64,000 nt of DNA, taken from assembly GCF_024298905.1 (NCBI RefSeq), contig NZ_CP101154.1, positions 3,782,279 to 3,846,278 of the forward strand. The letters are read 5' to 3'. Of the stretch, positions 1 through 9,418 are shown piece by piece. This stretch comes from Natronomonas marina (GTDB taxonomy: Archaea > Halobacteriota > Halobacteria > Halobacteriales > Haloarculaceae). The translations under genes and the position numbers were made by a program. Positions within the stretch are counted from its first letter, which is position 1, and every line of letters starts with the position of its first letter. Under the pieces are notes generated by a model, which worked only from the letters and a program-made list of their open reading frames with translations, was not told where the DNA came from and did not search any database.

Positions 1-2
1 GG

Positions 3-512
3 CTCAGACGCTGGGTCAACGAGAGAAAGGAGGAACGGGGCTGTGCGCACTGTGGGCGATCCGACCCCGCGGTGCTCGACTTCCACCACCGCGAGGACGC
101 GGGGAAGACGATGGACGTCGGGACGATGGTCACGTACGGTCACGGAAGGGATTCCCTCGCCGACGAGATGGCCAACTGCGACGTCCTCTGTGCGAACTGC
201 CATCGACGAGAACACCACACTCCGCCGACGGAGGCGCTCCGCCGCTGGGTTCACGAGCGGAAGCAGTCGAGTGGCGGTTGTGAGCGATGTGACGAGGACG
301 ACCCCGCGGTACTCGACTTCCACCACGTCACTGAGGACAAGAACGCCAGTATCGCGCGCATGGTCGCCGACGGGCGTCCGAAAGCGGACGTCGAATCAGA
401 GATGGCTCGGTGTCGCGTGCTCTGTGCGAACTGTCACCGTCGGGAACACTTCGAACCGCCCGCGCCGTCGAGCGGCGTCGAGGGGTCGGGCGAACACGAC
501 AATCATAAATAG
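3..512 (+). CDS. Tandem HNH-type zinc-binding protein, 5' partial
   Basis: The open frame runs in from the left edge, so the N-terminus is missing; the GTG at 72 is internal. Two copies of one unit are visible with a period of 78 codons (234 nt). Each has an LRRWV.ERK helix, a CxxC pair (CAHC, CERC), an LDFHH motif and an LCANCHRREH motif. This Cys/His pattern is that of HNH/endonuclease VII-like zinc folds, which bind and often cut DNA. The first unit begins at the window edge, so more units may lie upstream. The last codons overlap the TATA box of tRNA-Gln. Substrate is unknown; the nuclease role is inferred from the family. Confidence 0.75.
   Translation, partial: LRRWVNERKEERGCAHCGRSDPAVLDFHHREDAGKTMDVGTMVTYGHGRDSLADEMANCDVLCANCHRREHHTPPTEALRRWVHERKQSSGGCERCDEDDPAVLDFHHVTEDKNASIARMVADGRPKADVESEMARCRVLCANCHRREHFEPPAPSSGVEGSGEHDNHK
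504..511 (+). promoter_or_regulatory. TATA box of tRNA-Gln
   Basis: The motif cataaata lies about 30 bp before the first base of the tRNA and overlaps the stop codon of the HNH gene. The spacing is that of archaeal TATA elements. Confidence 0.55.
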
Positions 513-539
513 CATCGCGGCGTTCGTTCCTCCGCAGGC

Positions 540-612
540 AGTCCCGTAGTGTAGTGGCCAATCACGTGGGCTTCTGGGGCCCACAACGGAGGTTCGAATC
601 CTCCCGGGACTA
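540..612 (+). tRNA. tRNA-Gln (anticodon CTG)
   Basis: A 73-nt cloverleaf. The acceptor stem AGTCCCG pairs perfectly with CGGGACT, followed by discriminator A612. The anticodon stem TGGGC/GCCCA closes the loop TTCTGGG, giving anticodon CTG (reads CAG). The T arm GGAGG-TTCGAAT-CCTCC is canonical. No intron is present and CCA is not encoded. Confidence 0.95.
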
Positions 613-652
613 CTTCTTCCGACGTTCGAACCCTCGAGCAGCGCCTCCACTC

Positions 653-1561
653 TCACCCCGGCGTCGGCGCGCCCTCCCCCTCGTCCGGCGTCCGGCGCCG
701 GAGCCGTGCGATGCGGGCGGCGTAGGTGGGGTGCGTCGAGAACAGTCGCAACACCGGGTGGACCCGCGCCTGGTCGGTGCCGGCGGCGTCGTCCAGCGCG
801 GTCAGAAGCGAAACGATCGCATCGACCGACGTGCGGCGTGCGGCGACGGCGTCGGCCCGGAACTCGAGACGTCGCATGGTCCGGTAGGCGACGAGGCGCT
901 CGACGGCGACGGCCGCGAGGAGGGCCGCGGCCGCCGCCGGGACGAGCGCGTCGAAGAGCGCCGTCACGACCGCCGCACCCGCTCCCAGGACGGCCACGCT
1001 GACGCCGCCCCGGAGCAGGACGTGTCGCTCCCCGTGGTGGCAGGCCTCGTGGGCGAGCAGCGCGGCCACCTGCGGGGCCGGGAGGTACTCGAGTGCGAAC
1101 TCGCTGACGCCGATCACGTCCCGGAACGGGCCGCCGATGGCGTAGCCGTTCACCGGGCCGTCCGTCGTGTCGGTGACGACCACTACCTCGCACGTCAGGG
1201 CGGGAAGGGTCTCGACGACCGCCGCCTCCTCGGGTGTCGGCGGCCGGGCCTCGTAGCGATACACCGCGAGGAGAGGCGAGAGGGTGACGGTCGCCGCGAG
1301 CAGGCCGACCACGCCCCACACCCACACGGCGAAGGGTGCCGTCAGGACGAGCAGCGCGGCGACGACCGTGGCGGCCGTCGGGAGGACCGCCCCGACCGCG
1401 CCCCTGGCGAGTGCCCGCGCCGCCGAGAGTTCGCCCGACGCGGGGAACCACGCGACCTCGCCGAGTTCGAGGAGCGGCGAGTCGAGGATCCACTGGTGGA
1501 GTGCGGCGACGACGACCGCGGCGACGGCGAGTCCCACCGTGAGGACGACGACGGGCTCCAT
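653..1561 (-). CDS. M48 family membrane zinc metalloprotease (HtpX/Ste24-like)
   Basis: 302 residues from the ATG at 1561; a start six codons upstream is possible. The zinc-binding HEACH motif is at residues 171-175. A downstream LEFRAD motif (about 232-237) supplies the third ligand Glu and the family Asp. Hydrophobic segments at about 3-20, 55-100 and 185-225 place it in the membrane. HtpX-like M48 proteases degrade misfolded or damaged membrane proteins. It converges with tRNA-Gln and diverges from the OsmC gene, so it appears to be a single transcription unit. Confidence 0.88.
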   Translation of the reverse strand: MEPVVVLTVGLAVAAVVVAALHQWILDSPLLELGEVAWFPASGELSAARALARGAVGAVLPTAATVVAALLVLTAPFAVWVWGVVGLLAATVTLSPLLAVYRYEARPPTPEEAAVVETLPALTCEVVVVTDTTDGPVNGYAIGGPFRDVIGVSEFALEYLPAPQVAALLAHEACHHGERHVLLRGGVSVAVLGAGAAVVTALFDALVPAAAAALLAAVAVERLVAYRTMRRLEFRADAVAARRTSVDAIVSLLTALDDAAGTDQARVHPVLRLFSTHPTYAARIARLRRRTPDEGEGAPTPG

Positions 1562-1661
1562 GATTGCCCCTTCGACCACCGGCCTGAAAAGACGACCTGC
1601 CGTGGCGCGGTCGGCCCCGAAGGTTGAATACCCCTGGCGTGTTGTTTCTGATAGAACATTT

Positions 1662-2099
1662 ATGCCTGTCAGGAGCTCCGAGGCGACCTGGCGCGGCGGC
1701 GTCCACGACGGCGACGGCGAACTGGAACTCGGCAGCGGCGCCTGGCAGGGCCGCTACACCTTCCGGTCCCGGTTCGAGGCCGACGAGCCGAAAAAGAGCA
1801 ACCCCGAGGAACTGCTGGCGGCCGGCCACGCGGGCTGTTACTCGCTGGCGCTGGCCAACCGCCTGGAGGGGGCAGGCCACGAACCCGACCGGGTGCACAC
1901 GACGGCCGACTGCCACATCGAGATGGACGACGAGAAGGGACCGACCATCACCCGTATCGACCTCGAAACCGAGGCGACGGTCGAGGGCATCGACGACGAG
2001 CGGTTTCGGGAGATGGCCCACGCGGCGAAGGTCGGCTGTCCGGTCTCCCGGGCCGTGAACGCCCCCGAAATCACGCTCGAAGCCGAGCGGGTGGCGTGA
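1662..2099 (+). CDS. OsmC/Ohr family peroxiredoxin-like protein
   Basis: 145 residues from ATG 1662, with an AT-rich ttgaata element about 32 bp upstream. OsmC proteins reduce organic peroxides with two cysteines. Here these are Cys59 in GHAGCYSLAL and Cys126 in KVGCPVSRAV, the positions expected for the family, and the protein has the usual OsmC length. The second half carries the regular beta-alpha pattern ending in a VNAPEITLEAE strand. It is divergent from the M48 protease, and a stress role for both is plausible but inferred. Confidence 0.9.
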   Translation: MPVRSSEATWRGGVHDGDGELELGSGAWQGRYTFRSRFEADEPKKSNPEELLAAGHAGCYSLALANRLEGAGHEPDRVHTTADCHIEMDDEKGPTITRIDLETEATVEGIDDERFREMAHAAKVGCPVSRAVNAPEITLEAERVA

Positions 2100-2184
2100 C
2101 GATGGGGCCGCCGTCCCCACCGGCGCTGGCCCCGGAATCGGGCTTTTTTACGTGCGGCCTCTCCAGTAGGGACATCCCCACAGC

Positions 2185-3963
2185 ATGAGCGAGGAGGACC
2201 CGACCCAGGAGGGGGCCGAGGGGGGCGAGCGGTTCGTCCTCGAGGAGGTCGACGAGGCGGTGGCGGAACGAGCGATGGATGCCGTCCTCCGGAGCGGTCG
2301 GGGCGACGTCTCGACGACGCCGCGACAGGAGGTCCAGCGGACCGTTCTGGACGACGTGGAGGCGTACTTCGAGAGGGCCTACGATCCCGCCGACCTGGGG
2401 CTGTCGGCGCCCGACCCCGAGACGGTCCGGGAGGGGTGGTTCGACTTCGACTACCTCGACACCTACGAGACGGTCTCGTGGCACTGGTCGCGGCGTCCCT
2501 ACTCGTACACGTCCATCATCTACGACCCGGCGGAGAACGAGTACCGATACCACGTCGTCGACCCCCGACTGACGGAGTTCGAGGAGTACGTCCGCGAGGA
2601 CCTGGTGCGGACGCTCCGGCAGGACCTGATGCACCGCGACGTCGGCGCCGACGAACAGCGCCGGGACGTGTTCGACGAGGAGATCGGTCGCGTCCTCGAC
2701 GAGCACGCCGCGGCCGTGCCGTCGGCGACGCTGCTGCGGGTGGTGTACTATCTCCGGCGTGACTTCGTCCGGTACGGGAAGATCGATCCGCTGATGCAGG
2801 ACCCCGAGATCGAGGACATCTCCTGTGACGGCGCGGGCGTCCCGCTGTACGTCTATCACGGCGGCTACCGGGATCTGGAGACGAACCTGACGTTCACGGA
2901 GGAGCGACTGGACGCGTTCGTCACGCGGCTCGCCCAGCGGGCCGGCAAGTCCGTGACGGCCGCCGACCCGTTGCTCGACGCGAGCCTCCCGGACGGCTCG
3001 CGCGCGCAGTTCACGCTGGGGACCGACGTCAGCCTCCGCGGGTCGACGTTCACCATCCGACGGTTCTCCGAGGACCCCTTCACGCCGACCGACCTCGTCG
3101 AGTTCGGTACGTTCAGCCTCGACCAGATGGCCTATCTCTGGCTGCTCGTCGAGAACGGAATGTCGGTGATGTTCGCCGGCGGCACCGGCTCCGGGAAGAC
3201 GACGAGTCTGAACGCCATCTCGTACTTCATCCCGCCGGGCAACAAGATCGTCTCCATCGAGGACACCCCGGAGGTGCGGCTCCCCCACCAGAACTGGGTG
3301 CGGAACGTGACGCGGGAGTCCTCGACGGCGGAGGGACAGGGCGAGATTACGATGTTCGACCTGCTGGAGTCGGCGCTCCGACAGCGCCCCGAGTACCTGC
3401 TGGTCGGCGAGATACGGGCCAACCCCCAGGTCGCCTTCACGTTCTTCCAGGCCATCTCGACGGGCCACACGGCGTACACGACGTTCCACGCCGACTCCGC
3501 CGACAGCGCGATGCGCCGCCTCGAGAACGAGCCGCTCAACATCCCCGGACAGATGATCGGCAGCCTCGACGTCATCTCGATCCAGCGGCAGGTCCGCACC
3601 GAGGAGGGTCGGGTTCGCCGGAACCACAAACTGGTCGAACTCACGCCCCGGCGGGACGGCGACGGTGTCCGGACGCGGGACGTTTTCGCCCGCGACCCGG
3701 CGACCGACGCCTTCGAACAGCGGGGGGAGTCGCTGCTGCTCGACGAGATCAAGTACGAGCGCGGCTGGGACGACGACCGCCTCCGGCGGGAACTGTCGCT
3801 CCGCCGGGAGGTGCTGCGCTACCTCCGCCGCGAGAACATCAACCACCACGACGACGTCGGGCGCGTCATCCGGACCTTCCACCGGCGCCCGGAGACGGTC
3901 GTGCGACGGATCCGGGAGGACAGCCTCGACCCGGCGGAACTCTCGTATCCGGTGGGCGAGTAA
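2185..3963 (+). CDS. Type IV pilus / type II secretion family ATPase (PilB/TadA-like)
   Basis: 592 residues, cytoplasmic. It is the assembly motor that drives pilin polymerisation from the membrane. Walker A GGTGSGKT is at about residues 332-339, the Asp/Glu boxes follow, and the Walker B-like YLLVGEIR is near 403, followed by the His box STGHTAYTTFHAD. The N-terminal ~200 residues form the family's acidic N1D-like region. It begins the three-gene operon; the next gene starts 3 bp after its stop. A cttttttacg element about 35 bp upstream may be the promoter. In haloarchaea such sets are called PilB/PilC; the paralogue number cannot be assigned here. Confidence 0.93.
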   Translation: MSEEDPTQEGAEGGERFVLEEVDEAVAERAMDAVLRSGRGDVSTTPRQEVQRTVLDDVEAYFERAYDPADLGLSAPDPETVREGWFDFDYLDTYETVSWHWSRRPYSYTSIIYDPAENEYRYHVVDPRLTEFEEYVREDLVRTLRQDLMHRDVGADEQRRDVFDEEIGRVLDEHAAAVPSATLLRVVYYLRRDFVRYGKIDPLMQDPEIEDISCDGAGVPLYVYHGGYRDLETNLTFTEERLDAFVTRLAQRAGKSVTAADPLLDASLPDGSRAQFTLGTDVSLRGSTFTIRRFSEDPFTPTDLVEFGTFSLDQMAYLWLLVENGMSVMFAGGTGSGKTTSLNAISYFIPPGNKIVSIEDTPEVRLPHQNWVRNVTRESSTAEGQGEITMFDLLESALRQRPEYLLVGEIRANPQVAFTFFQAISTGHTAYTTFHADSADSAMRRLENEPLNIPGQMIGSLDVISIQRQVRTEEGRVRRNHKLVELTPRRDGDGVRTRDVFARDPATDAFEQRGESLLLDEIKYERGWDDDRLRRELSLRREVLRYLRRENINHHDDVGRVIRTFHRRPETVVRRIREDSLDPAELSYPVGE

Positions 3964-3966
3964 CCC

Positions 3967-6141
3967 ATGGCGGACGAGCACGACGGCGGTGGCGAGCGGT
4001 CGACGCCGGCCGACGCCGGGACCGGGGAGGCGGCCACCGGCGACGCGGGCGACGAGGCGCCGACTCCCGGAACCGATCCCGGCGGCGACATCGGGCGCGA
4101 CGTGACGCTCGACGAGGAGGCCTTCGGGGAAGCCTACGGCGGGACCCCGGAGGCCGAGCGGAACCCCGAGGAGATGTTCCAGCGCCCCGGCCAGCGGAGT
4201 TCCGCCCTCCGGACCCTCGAGCGGGCGGACCTCAGGGACCACTACGGGCCCGTCCGGACGTGGTTCAAGCAGCGCGAGGGGGCCTACACGGAGTTCCAGC
4301 GCCGGCTCACGCAGGCGTGGATGCGACGGACCTACGACCAGTACCTCGCCTCGATGGTCGCGAGGATGTGCTACATTGCGGTCGCCGGCGTCCTCGTCGG
4401 TCTCGTCGCCGCCGGTATCCTGCTGGGGGCGGCGCAGTACGGCGTCCTGCCGGCGGTGCTGCGCGGTGCTGGCGTCCCGGTCACGACGCTTGCGGCGGTC
4501 GTGGCGGTGCTGTCGGCGGCCGCCGGCCTGCTGGGGGCCGGCGCCTACTGGGCCTGGCGGCGCGTCCTCCTGCTCCGGCGACGAATCGCACAACGCCGCC
4601 GCAACATCAACTACAATCTCCCCTATGCGGTCACGTTCATGTACGCCCTGTCGCGGGCGGGCGTCAGCTTCGACCGGATACTCGTCCGGCTGGCCGACTC
4701 CAAGGAGACCTACGGCGCCGTCGGCCAGGAGTTCGACCGGGTGGTCCGCGACGTGGAGATGTTCGGCAACAACGTCTACACCGGCCTGGAGAACCTCCGG
4801 TCGGTCACGCCGAGCGCGGAACTCCGGCGACTCACCGACGACATCATGACGATACTGGAGACCGGCGGTGACCTCTCGGCGTTCCTCCGGGAGGAGATCG
4901 ACACCCAGCTCGACACCGCCGTCGAGCAGCAGGAGGCGTTCATCGAGCGGCTGGAGCTTCTGAGCGAGATCTTCGTCGTCGGGCTCGTCGCCGCCCCGCT
5001 GTTCGTGCTGGTCGTCCTCCTGGTCATCAGCTTCCTCGGCGTCGAGACGTTCACCGTCATGGCGGCGCTCGTCTACCTGATCGTCCCGCTCGCACTCGTC
5101 GCCTTCGGCGTGTTCGTCGACGTCGTCAGCGAGCCGTACAAGGAGCGGCCCGTGTCGTTCTCCAGCGTCGACGCGGCGCCCGCACCGCCGACGGCCGAGG
5201 CGGCTCCCGACTGGTGGCAGTCCCACCAGCGGAGCAAGCAGCTGACGGGCCTCCGAAACCGGCTCCGGGCGCAGGTCACGCGGATCCGCGAGGACCCCTG
5301 GCGCGCGCTCGTGTTCTCGGTCCCCGTCGCCGTCGCCGTTCCGGTCGTCGGCGTCCTGATGGGGGTCGTCTCCCCGACGCTGCCGGCGCTGCTGTCGCGT
5401 CCCGTCGCGGTCACGACCGTGCTGGCGGCCGCGCCGCTGCTCGTCGCCACGACCCCCGTCGCGGTGGTCTACGAGCGGCGGCGCCGGCAGGAACTGGCGT
5501 TCCGGCGGCGGTTCCCGGACCTGTTGCAGCTGCTGGCCGCGAGCAACCGGCGCGGCCTCTCGCTGACCCGCGGGCTGGACATCGTCACCGAATCGACGTC
5601 GGGCCGGCTCGGCGAGGAGCTCCGGAAGCTCCGCAACGACATCGAGTGGAACGCAGACCTCCCGGCCGCTTTCGAGGCGTTCGGCGACCGGCTCGTCTCC
5701 CCGACCCTGACGCGGACGGTCAACCTCGTCGCCGAGGGGAGCCGCGCGACGAGCGACCTGCACGTCGTTTTGGGGGTCGCGGCGACGGACACCGCCGAAC
5801 GCGCTCGCCTCCGCCGGGAGCGCCGACAGACGCTGCAGTCGTACCTCGTCATCGTCGTCGTCGGCTTCCTCGTCTACCTGCTGGTCGTGCTCCTGCTGGC
5901 GGCGAACTTCCTCGAGCCCATCGAGGCGGTCCGGACCGAGGGCGCCACCGACGCCGGCCCGATCAGCCTCGGGGACGTGCCCGTCGACCGGCTCCGGGTC
6001 CTCCTCTTTCACTCCGCGCTCGTCCAGGGGTTCGGCAGCGGCGTGCTGGCGGGGAAGCTGGCCGAGAACAGCCTCTACAGCGGCCTCAAGTATGGCATCG
6101 GGCTCGTCATCCTGACGCTCGTCGTCTTCACGGTGTTTTGA
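3967..6141 (+). CDS. Type II/IV secretion system membrane platform protein (TadC/PilC-like)
   Basis: 724 residues, polytopic. It is the inner-membrane platform that partners the upstream ATPase. After a hydrophilic acidic region (about 1-130) come two T2SSF-type units. One is around residues 215-320 (MYALSRAGVSFDRILVRLAD) and a second around 515-610 (LLAASNRRGLSLTRGLDIV). Hydrophobic segments lie at about 135-195, 330-385, 445-500 and 620-645 and at the extreme C-terminus. The duplicated platform domain in one chain is the usual archaeal arrangement. Start and stop lie 3 bp and 1 bp from the neighbours, so translation is probably coupled. Confidence 0.92.
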   Translation: MADEHDGGGERSTPADAGTGEAATGDAGDEAPTPGTDPGGDIGRDVTLDEEAFGEAYGGTPEAERNPEEMFQRPGQRSSALRTLERADLRDHYGPVRTWFKQREGAYTEFQRRLTQAWMRRTYDQYLASMVARMCYIAVAGVLVGLVAAGILLGAAQYGVLPAVLRGAGVPVTTLAAVVAVLSAAAGLLGAGAYWAWRRVLLLRRRIAQRRRNINYNLPYAVTFMYALSRAGVSFDRILVRLADSKETYGAVGQEFDRVVRDVEMFGNNVYTGLENLRSVTPSAELRRLTDDIMTILETGGDLSAFLREEIDTQLDTAVEQQEAFIERLELLSEIFVVGLVAAPLFVLVVLLVISFLGVETFTVMAALVYLIVPLALVAFGVFVDVVSEPYKERPVSFSSVDAAPAPPTAEAAPDWWQSHQRSKQLTGLRNRLRAQVTRIREDPWRALVFSVPVAVAVPVVGVLMGVVSPTLPALLSRPVAVTTVLAAAPLLVATTPVAVVYERRRRQELAFRRRFPDLLQLLAASNRRGLSLTRGLDIVTESTSGRLGEELRKLRNDIEWNADLPAAFEAFGDRLVSPTLTRTVNLVAEGSRATSDLHVVLGVAATDTAERARLRRERRQTLQSYLVIVVVGFLVYLLVVLLLAANFLEPIEAVRTEGATDAGPISLGDVPVDRLRVLLFHSALVQGFGSGVLAGKLAENSLYSGLKYGIGLVILTLVVFTVF

Positions 6142-6142
6142 G

Positions 6143-7774
6143 ATGCCAGGAAACGACGGCACTCGGTCGACCGACTCGCCGGCGGGCGACGCCGGTCGCT
6201 CGCTCCGCGCCGACGCCCGGGGCGTCTCCCCCGTCGTCGGCGCGGTGCTGATGCTCGCGGTGGCGATGCTGCTGCTTTCGGTCCTCCAGACGACGGCCAT
6301 CCCGGCGCTGAACGCCCAACAGGAGTTCCAGCACAACCAGGACCTCCAGACGGACCTCGTCGAACTCGAGACGACGGTCGACCGGGTCGCCGCAATCGGG
6401 ACCGGCGAGACGACGCCGGTGGCGGTCGGCCTCCGGTATCCGCCGCGACTCGTGTTCGTCAACCCACCGCCGGTCAGCGGCCGCCTCCGGACGACCGACC
6501 CCCGGAACGCGACGATAGCGAACGCGCGGGCGCCGGGCGAGACGGGCGACTACTGGGACGGCACGACCCGGCGGATTCCCACGCGGACCGTCGTCTACAG
6601 CCCCGCCTACAACGAGTACGGCGACGCCCCGACGACGGTGTACGAGCCGTGGGTCGTCTACAACCGCCAGGACGACGCGAGCGTCCCGCTGACGGGGACG
6701 GACCTGGTCGACGGCCGGCGCATCTCGCTGGTCGCCATCGACGGCGAGTACTCGGCGTCGCGGGCCGGCACCGTCGGCGTGAACGCCGAACCCGAGAGCG
6801 CGCCGGTCCGGGTCGTGACGGTACGCAACGACACGGGGCCGGTGACCCTGACCGTCCCGACGGGGCTCCGCAACGACACCTGGACGCGGCTTCTCGAGGC
6901 CGAACTCGCGGCCAACGGCGGCAACGTCACCGGCATCGACTGTGCCGACGAGCCACCCGCCCCCTGCGGCGAGTTGACGCTGACGCTCTCGCCCGGCAGT
7001 TACGACCTCCACCTCGGCGAGGTGGCGCTGGACGGCTCCGACCGCGAACCGGCGACCTACCTCACCGACGTCGAGGGCAACGCGACGGCGGTCCCCGAGT
7101 CCGGCCGCCAGCGGCTCGCCGTCGAGGCGCGCGACCGGTTCGACAACCCGGTCAGCGGCGTCCCCGTGGCCGCGTCGGTCGCCGACGGCCCGGGCGAGGT
7201 CGACCGGGTGCGGCCGACGAGCGGGCCGGACGGCCGGGCCGTCTTCGTCTATCGCGCGCCCGACGACGTCGCGGAGAGTCAGTCCGTGACCGTCACCGCC
7301 CGCTTCGGCGACGGCGCCGAACAGCGGACCGTCGACTTCGACGTCCGCGTTGTCGACCTCGACCCCGGCACCGGTCCGCCCCCGGGTCCAGGCCCGGGAC
7401 CGCCGCCGGGAACCAGCGCCGACGCCGTCGCCGGCGTCGAGGAGTCGGTCGACAGCGGGAACGTCCCGGGCCGCGACCGCGGCCGGGAGATAACGTTCGA
7501 CCTGCGGGCGACCGAGGCGGTGACCGTCACGGACTTCTCGGTCCAGACCCGCGGGGACCTCGCCGGGCGACCGTTCGTCGACCGCGGGACGACCTTCGAC
7601 GGGTCCGAACCGCGGGTGACGTTCCAGGGCGAAGTCGGGGTCGTACTGCGGGAGTTCGGCGGGAGCGGCAACCTCGGCGTCGAGGAGTTCGTCGACCCGA
7701 GCGACGAGGACGCCGTCGTCGTCGTCACCCTCCAGTTCGACGACGGGAGCACGCGCACGCTGGGGATAGCGTAG
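6143..7774 (+). CDS. Large pilin-like secreted protein with class III signal peptide and Ig-like domain
   Basis: 543 residues. Near the N-terminus, ARGVSPVVGAVLMLAVAMLL (from about residue 25) is the haloarchaeal type IV pilin signature: a charged leader, a cleavage region next to Gly27/Val28 and then a hydrophobic assembly helix. The body is far longer than an ordinary haloarchaeal pilin. It has a region of Ig-like (Big/invasin-type) character at about 320-400, with the segment RDRFDNPVSGVPVAASV. A Pro/Gly linker follows at about 411-427, then a C-terminal beta-rich domain. Several N-x-T/S sequons suggest glycosylation. As the only pilin-like gene in the operon it may be a tip or adhesin subunit; that role is inferred. 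Confidence 0.85.
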   Translation: MPGNDGTRSTDSPAGDAGRSLRADARGVSPVVGAVLMLAVAMLLLSVLQTTAIPALNAQQEFQHNQDLQTDLVELETTVDRVAAIGTGETTPVAVGLRYPPRLVFVNPPPVSGRLRTTDPRNATIANARAPGETGDYWDGTTRRIPTRTVVYSPAYNEYGDAPTTVYEPWVVYNRQDDASVPLTGTDLVDGRRISLVAIDGEYSASRAGTVGVNAEPESAPVRVVTVRNDTGPVTLTVPTGLRNDTWTRLLEAELAANGGNVTGIDCADEPPAPCGELTLTLSPGSYDLHLGEVALDGSDREPATYLTDVEGNATAVPESGRQRLAVEARDRFDNPVSGVPVAASVADGPGEVDRVRPTSGPDGRAVFVYRAPDDVAESQSVTVTARFGDGAEQRTVDFDVRVVDLDPGTGPPPGPGPGPPPGTSADAVAGVEESVDSGNVPGRDRGREITFDLRATEAVTVTDFSVQTRGDLAGRPFVDRGTTFDGSEPRVTFQGEVGVVLREFGGSGNLGVEEFVDPSDEDAVVVVTLQFDDGSTRTLGIA

Positions 7775-7783
7775 GCGGGCGAT

Positions 7784-9394
7784 TCAGTCGTCGCCCGGTG
7801 CCACTTCCCGGGGTTCGCTCGTGGCCTTGGGGTCGATGCCGCGGCGTCTGGCGTCGAAATCGGAGAGAACGTAGACGAGGGCGACGAGCGCCAGGACGCC
7901 AACCGGGAGCAGCACGAACGGCGTGATGCGGGTGAAGCCCCACACCAGCATCAGCCCCGCGGTCACCATCACGACCGTGAACGCGTAGTAGAATTGGGTG
8001 CGGACGTGGTCGACGAGGTCGGCGCCGGTGAACGTCGAGGACAGCACGGTCGTATCGGAGATGGGCGAGGAGTGGTCGCCGAAGATGGCGCCCGAGAACA
8101 CCATCCCGACCATCACCGCGACCATGGTGTGGCTCCCGGTGAGGTTCCAGGCGACGGGGACGGCGATGGGCGTGACGATGCCCATCGTGCCCCAGGAACT
8201 CCCGGTCGAGAAGGCGATGAACGCGGCGGTAAAGAGGACGACCACGGGCAGGATTTCGGGCGTGAGGAACGCCTCGACGACGCTGCTGACGTAGTTACCC
8301 GTCCCGAGGCCGCCGTCTTCGACCGGGGCGACGACGTTCCCAATGCCCCACGCCAGCACGAGGATGGTGACCGCGGTCAGCATGATGCCGAAGCCGTCGA
8401 TGGTGGTGTCGACGCTCTCCGACAGCGACAGCAGGTCGTAGTAGTAACCGATGGTGTAGGTCGTCGCCACCATCGCAAAGGAGCCGAAGATGAGCGCCAG
8501 GGCGTAGTCGGCCCCCGTGACCATGTCGTACAGCGAGGCGCCGGGCGAGTAGCCGGTGTACAGCGCCGACCCGATGGTGACGCCGATGAGTACGACGATG
8601 GGCAGGACGAACGAGGTCAGTCGCGGGTCGTCGACGTTCGGTTCGCCGAGTTCGGCCTCGACGTCCTGCATCGGTCGGGCGTCGTCGCGGGTCACCTTTC
8701 CCGTCTCGGCGGCACGGTGCTCGGCGGTGAGCATCTCGCCGTAATCGCGTCGGCTGAGGACGACGATGCCGACCATCACGATGGCCAGAATCGAGTACAT
8801 GTTGTACGGGATGGACTGCAGGAACACCTCGAAGGAGTTCGGTATCTCGCTGGCAGCGAGGTCCGTCGCCTCGTACCCCGACTCGATCATCGACAGCTGG
8901 AAGGCGACCCACGAGGAGATGGCCAGCGTCGCCACCGGCGCGGCCGTCGAGTCGACGAGGTACGACAGCTTCTCCCGGGAGACGCCGAGGTTGTCCGAGA
9001 TGTCCTTCATCGTGCTGCCGACGACGGCGGTGTTGGCGTAGTCGTCGAAGAACAGCACGATGCCGAGCAGCCACGCGGCGACGCCGGCCTTCCGCTTGGT
9101 GTCGATTCGTTCGGTTGCCCAGTTCCGGACGGCGTGGGAGCCGCCGAGCCGCCATATCATCGCCACCGCCGACCCCAACAGCAGCGTGAAGATGATGATC
9201 TGGGCGTGGAAGGTGCTCTCCCCGATGGCCGAGGCGATCCAGCCGAAGGTCTGTCCCAGCCCGACGCTGCCGGTGGCAATGACGCCGCCGGCCCAGATGC
9301 CGAGGAACAGCGACAGGACGGCCTTCCGGGTGACGATTGCGAGCAGTATCGCCAGGAGCGGCGGTACGAGCGATAGTATGCCAAACTCTGACAT
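7784..9394 (-). CDS. NhaC family Na+/H+ antiporter
   Basis: 536 residues from ATG 9394; the frame stays open upstream but the TATA box about 25 bp before this codon fixes the start. It is a polytopic carrier with repeated hydrophobic helices and two regions of the family's GSA/GD character (FSTGSSWGTMGIVTPIAVP and VFSGAIFGDHSSPISDTTVL). These match NhaC-type ion-transporter motifs. It exchanges Na+ for H+ and would serve salt and pH homeostasis. A hydrophilic insertion follows the region around residue 215. It is divergent from uspA with a shared palindromic promoter. Confidence 0.9.
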   Translation of the reverse strand: MSEFGILSLVPPLLAILLAIVTRKAVLSLFLGIWAGGVIATGSVGLGQTFGWIASAIGESTFHAQIIIFTLLLGSAVAMIWRLGGSHAVRNWATERIDTKRKAGVAAWLLGIVLFFDDYANTAVVGSTMKDISDNLGVSREKLSYLVDSTAAPVATLAISSWVAFQLSMIESGYEATDLAASEIPNSFEVFLQSIPYNMYSILAIVMVGIVVLSRRDYGEMLTAEHRAAETGKVTRDDARPMQDVEAELGEPNVDDPRLTSFVLPIVVLIGVTIGSALYTGYSPGASLYDMVTGADYALALIFGSFAMVATTYTIGYYYDLLSLSESVDTTIDGFGIMLTAVTILVLAWGIGNVVAPVEDGGLGTGNYVSSVVEAFLTPEILPVVVLFTAAFIAFSTGSSWGTMGIVTPIAVPVAWNLTGSHTMVAVMVGMVFSGAIFGDHSSPISDTTVLSSTFTGADLVDHVRTQFYYAFTVVMVTAGLMLVWGFTRITPFVLLPVGVLALVALVYVLSDFDARRRGIDPKATSEPREVAPGDD

Positions 9395-9418
9395 ACGAAG
9401 AACCATCCTGATCATCCT

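Noticed and set aside
2071..6462. Very long open frame on the minus strand opposite the pilus operon
   Set aside because: It is a shadow of the plus-strand genes in high-GC DNA: low-complexity Arg/Asp/Gly/Val sequence, no domain pattern, and the plus-strand genes have clear motifs.
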